Below, piece after piece: positions 7,400 through 15,557 of a stretch of 64,000 nt of DNA. Within the stretch, counting starts at the first letter, position 1. Every line of letters begins with the position of its first letter. The position numbers and the translations under genes were made by a program. The DNA is from Streptomyces stelliscabiei (GTDB lineage: Bacteria > Actinomycetota > Actinomycetes > Streptomycetales > Streptomycetaceae). Under the pieces are notes generated by a model. It had not been told where the DNA came from and made no database searches. It saw nothing but the letters and a program-made list of their open reading frames with translations. The stretch lies in NCBI RefSeq assembly GCF_014873495.1, contig NZ_JADBGF010000001.1, forward strand, positions 6,448,001 through 6,512,000. The letters run 5' to 3'.

Positions 7400-9199
7400 A
7401 TGACCACGAACCTTGAGCCCCGCCCGCAGGCCGGGCCCGCCGTGCCGCGCCCGCTGCCCCCGACCGCCGTGCCCGAGGGCTGCGTCGCCTGGAGCGGGGA
7501 CAAGCTGGAGGCATGGGCCCGGACCCGGCCGCCCGTGTGGGTGCCGGCCCGGACCCGCCCCCTGCACCTGCTCGCCGTGGTCCCGGGCGGCCTCGTCATC
7601 GGCTTCTGGCTGGCGAACTTCGCGGAGATCCCCGCCGCCCTCGCCGTGCTGGTCCCCCTGCAACTGGTGTGGACCCTGGTCAGGCCCGAGGTCGTACGGT
7701 TCTCGGCGCCCCTGCTCATGCTCCTGCTGGCCTGGCGCGGGGGATCGCACGACGTGCCGACCCTGCTGGGCCTCACCGCCCTGACCTTCACCTGGGCCGC
7801 CGCCGAGATCCGGCTGAGCAAGCGCGGGCTGCAGCGGCAGTGGGCCGTGGCGGCCGCCGAGGGTGCGACCGCCACCGTGCCGGACGAGGCGGGGCCGGTG
7901 CGACGCGGCCGGTTCCTCATGGGGGCCGGGCTTCTTCTGGCCCTGCTCGGCGCGGCACTGCTCACCCTCGCCTCCGGCCGGGACGGCGCCACCGACCGGG
8001 ACGGGGTCACGCTCGTCGGCTGGTTCGTCGTCGGCTGGGGGCTCACCGCGCTGCTCTCCGGCTGGCTGGGACGCCGCCGGGCGGCCGCGCTGCGAGGTGC
8101 TCCCGTGCCGGTGCTGCGGGTGCTCGTGCGCGACGGCGCCGACGGGGACGCCGAGGTCTTCGCCGCCGACGACGTGGAGGCACGGCGACCGCTGTTCACC
8201 GTCGCGGCCGAGGAGTGGTACGACGACGGCGAGGAGGAGTCCGAGGAGGACGGCGCGCCCGAGGGAGCCGCGGAGCGGGACGAGCGGGACGAACTCCTCG
8301 ACGCGATCGAGTTCGCCGACGATGACGACGAGCAGCCCGGCCCCCTGCGCGAGGCCGTGCTGTACGGGCCGCCCCACGAGGGCGCCGAGATCGTGATCGT
8401 CAGCGCGGCGGAGAGGCCGGACGCGCCCGAGGAGCCGGACGCGCCCGAGGGGCCGCCGGACCTGCGGAAGCCGGCGGAGCGGGACGGCACGGACACGGCC
8501 GGGAGCGGTACGCCGACGGAACTGGTCGTCGAGTCGTCCAGCGGCCCGGTGCGCCCCCTGTCCGCCCGCGCCGTGCGGCGCCGGGGCGCCGCGCAGCGGG
8601 CCAGGGCCAGGCGGAGCACGGTCCACGAGGAGCTGCGGGCCACCGCCGCCGCCCGGAGCAGGCAGCGGCTGGGCGACGAGCCGGTGCCCGTACGGCGCTG
8701 GCGGGCGGGGTGGGCCGACTGGACCGCCGCCCTCCTCACGGTCGTCGTGGTCGTGGCCGTCGGGCTGTACCCGGAGGGGTTGCCGCGGTACGTCGTCGGC
8801 GCTCTGGTCGGCCTCGTCGGCGTCCTGACGCTGCCCCGACTGCTGGCCTGGCGCATCACGGCCGACCGCACCGGCCTGTGGCTGAGCGACTGGCGCCGGA
8901 CCCGGCACATCGAGTGGGACGACCTCACGACGGTCCGGTGCGCCGGTCCCGTACTGACCGTGGACAGCCGCCAGGAGTCGTTCACGCCCTGGTCCGTCCG
9001 GTCGGAACGCTGGCGCTGGCTGGAGCGGAGGCTGCGCCTGGTCCACCCCTACGAGAGGACCGCGGCCGAGATCACCGCCATGTGGCGGGAGCCCGCGCTG
9101 CGGCCCGCGGGGGAGTACCCGGGCCGGGGGATGCCGTTGTGGCCGCTGGGCGTGGTGCTGGCCGTGGCCTGGGCGGCGGTGCTGGTGCTGGCGCCGTAG
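7400..9199 (+). CDS. large membrane protein of unknown function with C-terminal PH-like domain
   Basis: 599 residues. Paired hydrophobic segments near residues 58-110 and 178-225, a long acidic central loop (runs of E and D around residues 275-315, then repeated EEPDAPE), a basic stretch, another hydrophobic pair near 445-485, and a C-terminal WRITADRTGLWLSDWRRTRHIEWDDLTTV segment that reads like a PH fold before a last membrane helix. I do not recognise a named family. The ATG at 7400 follows a weak purine run. The 380 bp in front (7019-7399) contain no other gene that I can support. Confidence 0.65.
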   Translation: MTTNLEPRPQAGPAVPRPLPPTAVPEGCVAWSGDKLEAWARTRPPVWVPARTRPLHLLAVVPGGLVIGFWLANFAEIPAALAVLVPLQLVWTLVRPEVVRFSAPLLMLLLAWRGGSHDVPTLLGLTALTFTWAAAEIRLSKRGLQRQWAVAAAEGATATVPDEAGPVRRGRFLMGAGLLLALLGAALLTLASGRDGATDRDGVTLVGWFVVGWGLTALLSGWLGRRRAAALRGAPVPVLRVLVRDGADGDAEVFAADDVEARRPLFTVAAEEWYDDGEEESEEDGAPEGAAERDERDELLDAIEFADDDDEQPGPLREAVLYGPPHEGAEIVIVSAAERPDAPEEPDAPEGPPDLRKPAERDGTDTAGSGTPTELVVESSSGPVRPLSARAVRRRGAAQRARARRSTVHEELRATAAARSRQRLGDEPVPVRRWRAGWADWTAALLTVVVVVAVGLYPEGLPRYVVGALVGLVGVLTLPRLLAWRITADRTGLWLSDWRRTRHIEWDDLTTVRCAGPVLTVDSRQESFTPWSVRSERWRWLERRLRLVHPYERTAAEITAMWREPALRPAGEYPGRGMPLWPLGVVLAVAWAAVLVLAP

Positions 9200-9236
9200 G
9201 GCGGTGGCGCGGCCGGATCGCCGGTGCGAACGGCGC

Positions 9237-9268
9237 GGGGCCCCGGCTGGTGATCCAGCCGGGGCCCC
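9237..9268. terminator. bidirectional terminator hairpin
   Basis: Perfect 14-bp inverted repeat with GGGGCCCCGGCTGG as left arm and a TGAT loop, between two convergent genes. It lacks a clear T-run, as usual in Streptomyces. Confidence 0.75.
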
Positions 9269-9283
9269 GTCACACGCCGGCGG

Positions 9284-10915
9284 TCAGATGCCCGCCGCCG
9301 CCGACAGGTCCCGCTTGATGCCGGCCAGCAGGTCGGTCGCCTTCGCGCGGGCCGCCGGGAGACCGGCGTGGTCGGCCACCGGCACCACGACCTCCAGGTA
9401 GCACTTCAGCTTGGGCTCGGTGCCGCTCGGGCGGACGATCACACGGGCGCCGTCGAGGGTGTACCGCAGGCCGTCCGTGGGCGGGAGGCTGTCGGTGCCG
9501 CGGGTGAGGTCCTCGGCCGTGGTGACGGCGAGGCCCGCGAGGGCGGTCGGGGGCCGCTCACGGAGCCGCTCCATGGCGCGGGCGATGACCGACAGATCCT
9601 CGACGCGGACCGAGAGCTGGTCGGTGGCGTGCAGGCCGTGCTCGACGGCGAGGTCGTCCAGCAGGTCGAGGAGGGTGCGGCCCTCCTCCTTCAGCCGCGA
9701 GGCGAGTTCCGTGATGAGGAGGGCCGCCGTGATGCCGTCCTTGTCCCGGACGCCCTCGGGGTCGACGCAGTAGCCGAGGGCCTCCTCGTAGCCGTAGCGC
9801 AGGCCCTCGACGCGGGCGATCCACTTGAAGCCGGTGAGGGTCTCCTCGAAGGGCAGGCCCGCCTTCTCGGCGATACGGCCGAGGAGCGAGGAGGAGACGA
9901 TCGACTCGGCGAAGGTGCCCTGGACGCCGCGCGCGACCAGGTGGGCGGCGAGGAGCGCGCCCACCTCGTCGCCCCGCAGCATCCGCCAGTCGGCGCCGTC
10001 CCGGACCGCAGCGGCGCAGCGGTCGGCGTCCGGGTCGTTCGCGACGATCAGGTCGGGGTCCGTCTCGCGGGCCTTCGCGAAGGCGAGGTCCATCGCCCCG
10101 GGCTCCTCCGGGTTGGGGAAGGCGACCGTCGGGAACTCCGGGTCCGGATCCGCCTGCTCGGCGACCAGGACGGGTTCCGGGAAGCCCGCGCGGGCGAACG
10201 CGGCCAGCAGGGTGTCCTTTCCGACACCGTGCATGGCCGTGTAGACCGTGCGGGCGGTGCGGGGGGAACCGGGCGAGAGGACCGCGTCCGTACGGGCCAG
10301 ATACGCGTCCAGGACGCTGTCGTCGAGGGTCTCCCAGCCGGCGTCGGGGCGAGGGACGTCGTCCAGGGACCGTACGGCGTCGATCTCGGCCGCGATCCCG
10401 GCGTCGGCCGGGGGCACGATCTGGGAGCCGTCGCCCAGGTAGACCTTGTAGCCGTTGTCGCGGGGCGGGTTGTGGCTGGCCGTGACCTCCACGCCGGCGA
10501 CCGCGCCCAGGTGCCTTATGGCGAAGGCCAGGACGGGCGTGGGCAGCGGGCGGGGGAGGACGGCCGCGCGCAGGCCCGCGCCGGTCATCACGGCGGCCGT
10601 GTCGCGGGCGAAGTCGGCGGACTTGTGCCGGGCGTCGTAGCCGATGACGACGAGGCCGCCGCCCGCGCCCTGCTTGTTCAGGTACGCGGCGAGGCCCGCG
10701 GCGGCGCGGATGACGACCGAGCGGTTCATGCGCATGGGGCCGGCGCCGAGTTCGCCGCGCAGGCCCGCGGTGCCGAACTGGAGGGTGCCGGAGAAACGGG
10801 CGGTCAGCTCCGCCGTGTCCGCCGCGTCGATCAGCCCGCCGAGTTCGTCCCGGGTGTCCGGGTCGGGGTCCTCGGCCAGCCACGCCTTGGCGCGGGCGAT
10901 CAGGTCGTCGTGCAC
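9284..10915 (-). CDS. phosphohexomutase-family enzyme (phosphoglucomutase/phosphomannomutase type)
   Basis: 543 residues of the alpha-D-phosphohexomutase superfamily. The phospho-serine loop is in VTASHNPPRDNGYKVYL, the metal loop in ANDPDADRCA, the sugar loop in EEALGYCVDPEG and the phosphate loop in RPSGTEPKLKCYLE. It interconverts sugar-1- and sugar-6- (or 5-) phosphates. It lies upstream of nothing obvious for cell-wall sugars, but between deoC and deoD. That context suggests it may move phosphate on (deoxy)ribose-1-phosphate made by PNP, i.e. act as phosphopentomutase; this is inference. The GTG at 10915 follows AGAGG; the frame remains open upstream through a palindromic repeat, which I exclude. 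Confidence 0.85.
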   Translation of the reverse strand: MHDDLIARAKAWLAEDPDPDTRDELGGLIDAADTAELTARFSGTLQFGTAGLRGELGAGPMRMNRSVVIRAAAGLAAYLNKQGAGGGLVVIGYDARHKSADFARDTAAVMTGAGLRAAVLPRPLPTPVLAFAIRHLGAVAGVEVTASHNPPRDNGYKVYLGDGSQIVPPADAGIAAEIDAVRSLDDVPRPDAGWETLDDSVLDAYLARTDAVLSPGSPRTARTVYTAMHGVGKDTLLAAFARAGFPEPVLVAEQADPDPEFPTVAFPNPEEPGAMDLAFAKARETDPDLIVANDPDADRCAAAVRDGADWRMLRGDEVGALLAAHLVARGVQGTFAESIVSSSLLGRIAEKAGLPFEETLTGFKWIARVEGLRYGYEEALGYCVDPEGVRDKDGITAALLITELASRLKEEGRTLLDLLDDLAVEHGLHATDQLSVRVEDLSVIARAMERLRERPPTALAGLAVTTAEDLTRGTDSLPPTDGLRYTLDGARVIVRPSGTEPKLKCYLEVVVPVADHAGLPAARAKATDLLAGIKRDLSAAAGI

Positions 10916-10990
10916 GGGGGTCAACCTCTCGTCTCGTTCTTTGTCCGTGGGTGCGTTCGATTGTCCCGAGGAGGGGGTGCGCTGTCGGGT

Positions 10991-11127
10991 GCGGGTGGGT
11001 GGGGCCTGGCCGCACAGTTCCCCGCGCCCCTGAGAAGCAGGGGCTGCGCCCCTGGCTTTTCGGCCCGAAAGGGCCATGGGCCCTCAAGGGGCGCGAGGAA
11101 CTGCGAGAGAAGCCCCCACCCACCCGC
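10991..11127. repeat. large palindromic intergenic element
   Basis: Outer arms GCGGGTGGGTGGGGC (10991-11005) and GCCCCCACCCACCCGC (11112-11127), and inner arms around GTTCCCCGCGCCCCT (11017-11031) and AGGGGCGCGAGGAACTGCG (11087-11105), form one long imperfect hairpin. Shorter relatives lie near 12650, 16240 and 30140. It also separates the mutase gene from deoD and may terminate deoD transcription. Confidence 0.7.
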
Positions 11128-11165
11128 ACCCGCCGATGAAACCCGCGGCCCCGAGCCGTGTCGCG

Positions 11166-11990
11166 CTACAGCCGCCCGAGTACCCGCGTCAGCAGCTCAC
11201 CCATCTGCGTCGCCGAGTCGCGGCCCGCCTGGAGGACCTCTTCGTGGTTCAGGGGCTCGCCCGTCATGCCGGCCGCCAGGTTGGTCACCAGCGAGATGCC
11301 CAGGATCTCGGCACCGGCCTCGCGCGCGGCGATGGCCTCCAGGACCGTGGACATGCCGACCAGGTCCGCGCCGATCACACGGGCCATCCGGATCTCCGCC
11401 GGGGTCTCGTAGTGGGGGCCCGTGAACTGCGCGTAGACGCCCTCCTCCAGCGAGGGGTCGATCTCCTTGCACAGGGCGCGCAGGCGCGGGGAGTACAGGT
11501 CCGTGAGGTCGACGAAGTTCGCGCCGACGATCGGCGACGTCGCCGTCAGGTTGAGGTGGTCGCTGATCAGGACCGGCTGGCCGGGACGCATGCCCTCGCG
11601 GAGACCGCCGCAGCCGTTGGTGAGGACGATCGTCTTCACCCCGGCGGCGACGGCGGTACGGACGCCGTGCGCCACCGCGGCGACACCGCGGCCCTCGTAG
11701 TAGTGGGTGCGGCCCAGGAAGACGAGCGCCCGCTTGCCGCCGATCCGGTACGAGCGGACCTTGCCGCCGTGGCCCTCGACCGCCGGCGGCGGGAAGCCGG
11801 GCAGCTCGGTGACCTGGAACTCGGCCTCGGGGGCGCCGAGCGCGTCCACGGCCGGGGCCCAGCCGGAGCCCATCACAAGCGCGACGTCGTGGGTCTCGGC
11901 GCCCGTCAGCTCGCGCAGGCGCGCGGCGGCGGCGTCGGCGGCGGCGTACGGGTCGCCCTGGATGTCGTCCGGAAGAAGAGATGCGTTCAC
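11166..11990 (-). CDS. deoD: purine nucleoside phosphorylase
   Basis: 274 residues of the trimeric (mammalian-like) PNP family. It cleaves purine (deoxy)nucleosides with phosphate to the base and (deoxy)ribose-1-phosphate. Family motifs include VMGSGWAPAVDALG near the start, LVFLGRTHYYEGRG, VLTNGCGGLREGM with the purine-site region, and GMSTVLEAIAAREAGAEILGISLVTNLAAG. The GTG at 11990 is 6 nt after TACCCT (12002-11997) with no ribosome binding site, so it looks leaderless. A palindrome identical to that of deoC sits just upstream, linking the two genes in one regulon. Called deoD for its role; the fold family is that of punA. Confidence 0.9.
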   Translation of the reverse strand: MNASLLPDDIQGDPYAAADAAAARLRELTGAETHDVALVMGSGWAPAVDALGAPEAEFQVTELPGFPPPAVEGHGGKVRSYRIGGKRALVFLGRTHYYEGRGVAAVAHGVRTAVAAGVKTIVLTNGCGGLREGMRPGQPVLISDHLNLTATSPIVGANFVDLTDLYSPRLRALCKEIDPSLEEGVYAQFTGPHYETPAEIRMARVIGADLVGMSTVLEAIAAREAGAEILGISLVTNLAAGMTGEPLNHEEVLQAGRDSATQMGELLTRVLGRL

Positions 11991-12014
11991 GCGACGAGGG
12001 TATCCGGTTTGGGC

Positions 12015-12026
12015 CTACGCGCGTAG
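12015..12026. promoter_or_regulatory. palindrome at the deoD promoter
   Basis: CTACGCGCGTAG, identical to the site before deoC and ending 24 nt upstream of the deoD start, about 12 bp ahead of the TACCCT -10-like box. A likely shared operator. Confidence 0.6.
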
Positions 12027-12142
12027 ATGACGAGGCGCTCCGGATCGGGATCGTTGCCTTGTCGTTTCCAACGCCGAGACCGGGCGCGGGACCGGGCGCG
12101 GGAGGGCGCGCGGGAGGGGCTCCGCGCCGCTCTGCCACTCGC

Positions 12143-12580
12143 TCAGCAGGGGCGTTTGCGCAGTTCCATCACGTAGTCGTGGGGTGCGCCCGCCGACTCC
12201 GCCGCGTCCGCCACCTCGCCCAGGTAGCGGGCCGAGGGAAGCCCGCCCTCGTAGCCGTTGAGGACGTAGACCCAGGCCGGCTCCTCGCCGTCCAGGGTGT
12301 GGACGCGGACCCGCATCCGGCGGTATATGTCCAGGCCGACGCCGACCCAGCGGTCCATCGCGTCCTCGTCCATGGGGGCGATGTCGTACAGCGCCACGAA
12401 GACCTGGGAGCGCGGTGCCTCCACGACCGTGGCCAGCGCGCCCTCCCAGCCCATGTGCTCGCCGCCGAAGGTCAGCCGCCAGTCGTTCAGCCAGCCGGTT
12501 GCGCGCAGCGGGGAGTGGGGGGCGCGGCGGGACATCAGACGCGAGTCCAGGTTGCCGGCGTAGGCGGCGTAGAGCGACAT
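12143..12580 (-). CDS. gamma-glutamylcyclotransferase-like protein
   Basis: 145 residues. The start SLYAAYAGNLDSRLMSRRAPHSPL is the substrate-loop motif (YGSN-type) of the gamma-glutamylcyclotransferase/AIG2 fold, followed by WRLTFGGEHMGWEGALATVVEA, where the conserved acidic residue is expected, and VFVALYDI and WVYVLNGYEGG typical of the fold. It could cyclise a gamma-glutamyl amine to 5-oxoproline; the true substrate is unknown, and Streptomyces uses mycothiol rather than glutathione. TACCCT (12592-12587) lies 6 nt before the ATG, so I read it as leaderless and reject upstream starts. Confidence 0.8.
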   Translation of the reverse strand: MSLYAAYAGNLDSRLMSRRAPHSPLRATGWLNDWRLTFGGEHMGWEGALATVVEAPRSQVFVALYDIAPMDEDAMDRWVGVGLDIYRRMRVRVHTLDGEEPAWVYVLNGYEGGLPSARYLGEVADAAESAGAPHDYVMELRKRPC

Positions 12581-12649
12581 GGGGAGAGGGTACGGGAGGG
12601 CTCCGCTCGGGGGGCCGGGCACCTGATGGGGTGGGGGGTGCCCGTGGTT

Positions 12650-12710
12650 CGGCGGGTGCGGGTCGGTTGTGGCTGGTCGCACAGTTCCCCGGGCCCCTCG
12701 CGGGGCGCCC
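12650..12710. repeat. copy of the dispersed palindromic element
   Basis: Shares GGCTGGTCGCACAGTTCCCC and the following G/C-rich hairpin with the elements near 11011, 16263 and 30160, preceded by the same GCGGGTGCGGGT stretch. Placed between divergent genes, so it also overlaps their promoters. Confidence 0.55.
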
Positions 12711-12758
12711 CGCACCCCGGGGGCGTGCCACCCGCGCTCGTACGGGACAATGGGGTAC

Positions 12759-14195
12759 GTGACTCGGATCGTGATCATCGGTGGCGGACCCGGCGGCTAT
12801 GAGGCGGCGCTGGTGGCCGCGCAGCTCGGCGCGGAGGTGACCGTCGTGGACTGCGACGGTCTGGGCGGGGCGTCGGTGCTGACCGACTGCGTGCCGTCGA
12901 AGACCCTCATCGCGACGGCCGAGGTGATGACCACCTTCGACTCCTCCTACGAGGAGCTGGGGATCATCGTCGCCGACGACACTCCGTACATCGACACGCC
13001 CGCGCGTGTCGTCGGGGTCGACCTCGGCAAGGTCAACCGGCGTGTGAAGCGGCTCGCGCTGGCGCAGTCGCACGACATCACGGCGTCCGTGACGCGCGCC
13101 GGCGCGCGGGTGATGCGCGGGCGCGGCCGGCTGCAGGGGCAGCAGGATCTCGACGGGTCGCGCAAGGTCGTGGTGCGCGCCGCCGACGGGTCCGAGGAGA
13201 CGCTCACCGCCGACGCCGTGCTCATCGCCACCGGCGCCCATCCGCGCGAGGTGCCCGACGCGCAGCCCGACGGCGAGCGCATCCTCAACTGGACGCAGGT
13301 CTACGACCTCGACGAACTTCCCGAGGAACTGATCGTCGTCGGGTCCGGTGTCACCGGTGCCGAGTTCGCCGGCGCGTACCAGGCGCTGGGGTCCCGCGTC
13401 ACGCTCGTCTCCAGCCGCGACCGCGTCCTGCCGGGCGAGGACCCGGACGCCGCCGCCGTCCTGGAGGACGTGTTCCGGCGGCGCGGGATGAACGTCATGG
13501 CGCGCTCCCGGGCCCAGTCCGCCAAACGGGTGGGCGACCGGGTCGAGGTGACGCTCGCGGACGGGCGGGTCATCAGCGGCTCGCACTGCCTGATGGCCGT
13601 CGGCGCCATCCCCAACAGCGCGGGCATGGGCCTGGAGGGGGCCGGGGTCAAGGTCAAGGACTCCGGGCACATCTGGACCGACAAGGTCTCCCGGACGAGT
13701 GCGCCCGGCGTGTACGCCGCCGGTGACGTGACCGGTGTCTTCGCGCTCGCCTCCGTGGCCGCCATGCAGGGCCGTATCGCCATGTACCACTTCCTCGGCG
13801 ACGCGGTGGCCCCGCTGAACCTGAAGACCGTCTCGTCCAACGTCTTCACCGACCCCGAGATCGCCACCGTCGGCTACACCCAGGCCGACCTGGACACCGG
13901 GGTCATCGAGGCCGTCGGGGTGAAGCTGCCGCTGCTGCGCAACCCGCGCGCCAAGATGCAGGGCATCCGGGACGGTTTCGTCAAGATCTTCTGCCGCCCG
14001 GGCACCGGCATCGTCGTGGGCGGTGTCGTGGTCGCCCCGCGTGCCTCGGAGCTGATCCACCCCATCTCGATCGCGGTCGACAACAACCTGACCGTCGAAC
14101 AGATCGCGAACGCCTTCACGGTGTACCCGTCCCTGTCGGGTTCGATCGCCGAGGTGGCACGCCAGCTCCACACGCGCAAGGCCGGCGGCGTCTGA
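12759..14195 (+). CDS. LpdA-like NAD(P)H quinone reductase (dihydrolipoamide dehydrogenase homologue)
   Basis: About 478 residues of the pyridine nucleotide-disulfide oxidoreductase family: FAD motif IVIIGGGPGGYEAA, NAD(P) motif LIVVGSGVTGAEFA, second FAD motif GVYAAGDVTG and a dimerisation domain. The redox-active pair CxxxxC of true lipoamide dehydrogenase is broken: the site reads GASVLTDCVPSK, with valine in place of the first cysteine. The C-terminal catalytic histidine region also differs (VYPSLSGSIAEVA). This is the pattern of mycobacterial LpdA (Rv3303c), a quinone reductase. The GTG at 12759 is 8 nt after GACAAT and looks leaderless; an ATG at 12750 is the alternative. Confidence 0.85.
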   Translation: MTRIVIIGGGPGGYEAALVAAQLGAEVTVVDCDGLGGASVLTDCVPSKTLIATAEVMTTFDSSYEELGIIVADDTPYIDTPARVVGVDLGKVNRRVKRLALAQSHDITASVTRAGARVMRGRGRLQGQQDLDGSRKVVVRAADGSEETLTADAVLIATGAHPREVPDAQPDGERILNWTQVYDLDELPEELIVVGSGVTGAEFAGAYQALGSRVTLVSSRDRVLPGEDPDAAAVLEDVFRRRGMNVMARSRAQSAKRVGDRVEVTLADGRVISGSHCLMAVGAIPNSAGMGLEGAGVKVKDSGHIWTDKVSRTSAPGVYAAGDVTGVFALASVAAMQGRIAMYHFLGDAVAPLNLKTVSSNVFTDPEIATVGYTQADLDTGVIEAVGVKLPLLRNPRAKMQGIRDGFVKIFCRPGTGIVVGGVVVAPRASELIHPISIAVDNNLTVEQIANAFTVYPSLSGSIAEVARQLHTRKAGGV

Positions 14196-14212
14196 CAGGT
14201 CGTCCGGCAGTC

Positions 14213-14244
14213 GTCGGACAGGTCGCCGGAGCGGCCTGTCCGGC
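14213..14244 (+). terminator. terminator-like hairpin after the quinone reductase gene
   Basis: Arms GTCGGACAGG and CCTGTCCGGC (one G-T pair) with a 12-nt loop, 18 bp after the stop codon. Confidence 0.5.
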
Positions 14245-14357
14245 ACATTCCGTCCCGGATGGCCCCTATATCACTCCTCGCCCCACCCTGCGAACAACTT
14301 CTGCTATTCGGCGCAAACTGCTGAAAGCAGATGGTCGTTGGCGTTACTGTCAGTTTC

Positions 14358-15335
14358 GTGTTCGCTGCAGAACGTCGTCAATTGATCCTCGAAATGGTGC
14401 GGGCCAATGGAGCCGTGTCGCTCCGTGAGCTCGCCCGCGTCGTCCAGACCTCCGAAGTGACCGTACGGCGGGACGTGCGCGCTCTGGAGGCAGAAGGACT
14501 CCTCGACCGCCGGCACGGCGGTGCGGTATTGCCGGGCGGGTTCACGCGGGAGTCCGGCTTTCCGCAGAAGTCTCATCTCGCGACCGCCGAGAAGACGGCC
14601 ATCGCCGACCTCGCCGCGAGCTTCGTCGAAGAAGGCGAGGCCATCGTGGTCGGGGCGGGGACCACCACGCAGGAGCTGGCACGCCGGCTCGCGCGGGTCC
14701 CCGGGCTGACCGTCGTCACCAACTCCCTGTTGGTGGCCCAGGCGCTGGCCCATGCCAACCGTGTGGAGGTCGTGATGACCGGCGGCACCCTGCGCGGTTC
14801 CAACTACGCCCTGGTCGGCTCCGGCGCCGAGCAGTCCCTCCAGGGGCTGCGCGTGTCCAAGGCCTTCCTCTCCGGGAGTGGACTGACCGCAGAGCGCGGC
14901 CTGTCCACGTCCAACATGCTGTCGGCCTCGGTCGACCGCGCGCTGGTCCAGGCCGCCGCCGAGGTCGTCGTCCTCGCCGATCACACCAAGCTCGGCACCG
15001 ACACGATGTTCCAGACGGTGCCGACCGATGTGGTCACCCGGCTGGTCACCGACGACCCGCCCGGCCACGACGACCGCGCGGTCACCGAGCTGCAGGCCCT
15101 GGCCGATCAGGGTGTGCAGATCTCCGTGGCCGGAGCGGCGGGCGGCGGTGCCGGCGGCGACCCCGTCCCGGCGCGCCCCTCGCGCCGGGACGTGCCCCTT
15201 CCGGGTCCTCGGCGCAACCAGGTCCACGGCACCGCGCCGCAGTTGCGCACCGCCACGGTCCTGGGGGACCAGCCGCCGGTCGGTGAACGGGAGCGGGAGA
15301 GGGCGGCCCGGGTCGCGGACCTGCGGCGCCGGTAG
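14358..15335 (+). CDS. DeoR/GlpR-family transcriptional regulator
   Basis: About 325 residues. N-terminal winged helix-turn-helix (VSLRELARVVQTSEVTVRRDVRALEAEGLLDRRHGGAV, about residues 20-57) and a C-terminal sugar-phosphate-sensing DeoRC domain with GAGTTTQELAR, VMTGGTLRGSNYALVG and the ADHTKLG motif. Such proteins repress carbohydrate genes and are released by a phosphorylated sugar. It is a candidate to bind the deoC/deoD palindromes, being the nearest regulator, but nothing in the sequence proves it. After residue 255 a low-complexity, Arg/Pro-rich tail of about 70 residues extends beyond the family's usual end. The GTG at 14358 was chosen; an ATG at 14331 is possible. Confidence 0.85.
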   Translation: MFAAERRQLILEMVRANGAVSLRELARVVQTSEVTVRRDVRALEAEGLLDRRHGGAVLPGGFTRESGFPQKSHLATAEKTAIADLAASFVEEGEAIVVGAGTTTQELARRLARVPGLTVVTNSLLVAQALAHANRVEVVMTGGTLRGSNYALVGSGAEQSLQGLRVSKAFLSGSGLTAERGLSTSNMLSASVDRALVQAAAEVVVLADHTKLGTDTMFQTVPTDVVTRLVTDDPPGHDDRAVTELQALADQGVQISVAGAAGGGAGGDPVPARPSRRDVPLPGPRRNQVHGTAPQLRTATVLGDQPPVGERERERAARVADLRRR

Positions 15336-15336
15336 G

Positions 15337-15416
15337 GCCTGCCCTACGCGCGCTGCCGTCGCACCGCGTGTAGGTCGTGCCTGCCGTACGCGCGCTTGGC
15401 ACCGCGTGTTCGTCGG
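15337..15416. repeat. imperfect 40-bp tandem duplication
   Basis: GCCTGCCCTACGCGCGCTG at 15337 recurs as GCCTGCCGTACGCGCGCTTG at 15379, and the following CACCGCGTGT is kept in both. Lies just past the DeoR stop, with no gene in the remaining gap to 15557. Confidence 0.6.
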
Positions 15417-15557
15417 AGGCGGGTCCCGCCTGCCTCCGGGTGATGCCGCACGTCGTCCGGCGGGTCTCTCGAACGGTCCGGTGGCGGCGCCCCGGCGCGC
15501 CGCTCTCCCCGCGCCGCTTCGGCGCCGGGCGGTGGGTCGGTAGGGGCCGTACGACCG

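Noticed and set aside
4973..9046. A 1357-codon open frame on the minus strand running through deoC and beyond
   Set aside because: Only the deoC part has family motifs. The rest is antisense to two genes on the plus strand and stays open because of the high G+C content.
12759..14195. True dihydrolipoamide dehydrogenase (E3) call
   Set aside because: The first redox cysteine is replaced by valine and the C-terminal histidine-glutamate pair is not visible.
12015..14246. A 743-codon minus-strand frame opposite the quinone reductase gene
   Set aside because: Antisense shadow: the plus strand encodes a clear FAD/NAD enzyme in the same stretch.
15336..15557. A short gene between the DeoR and TetR genes
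   Set aside because: Only a duplication is present; frames are short and overlap it.
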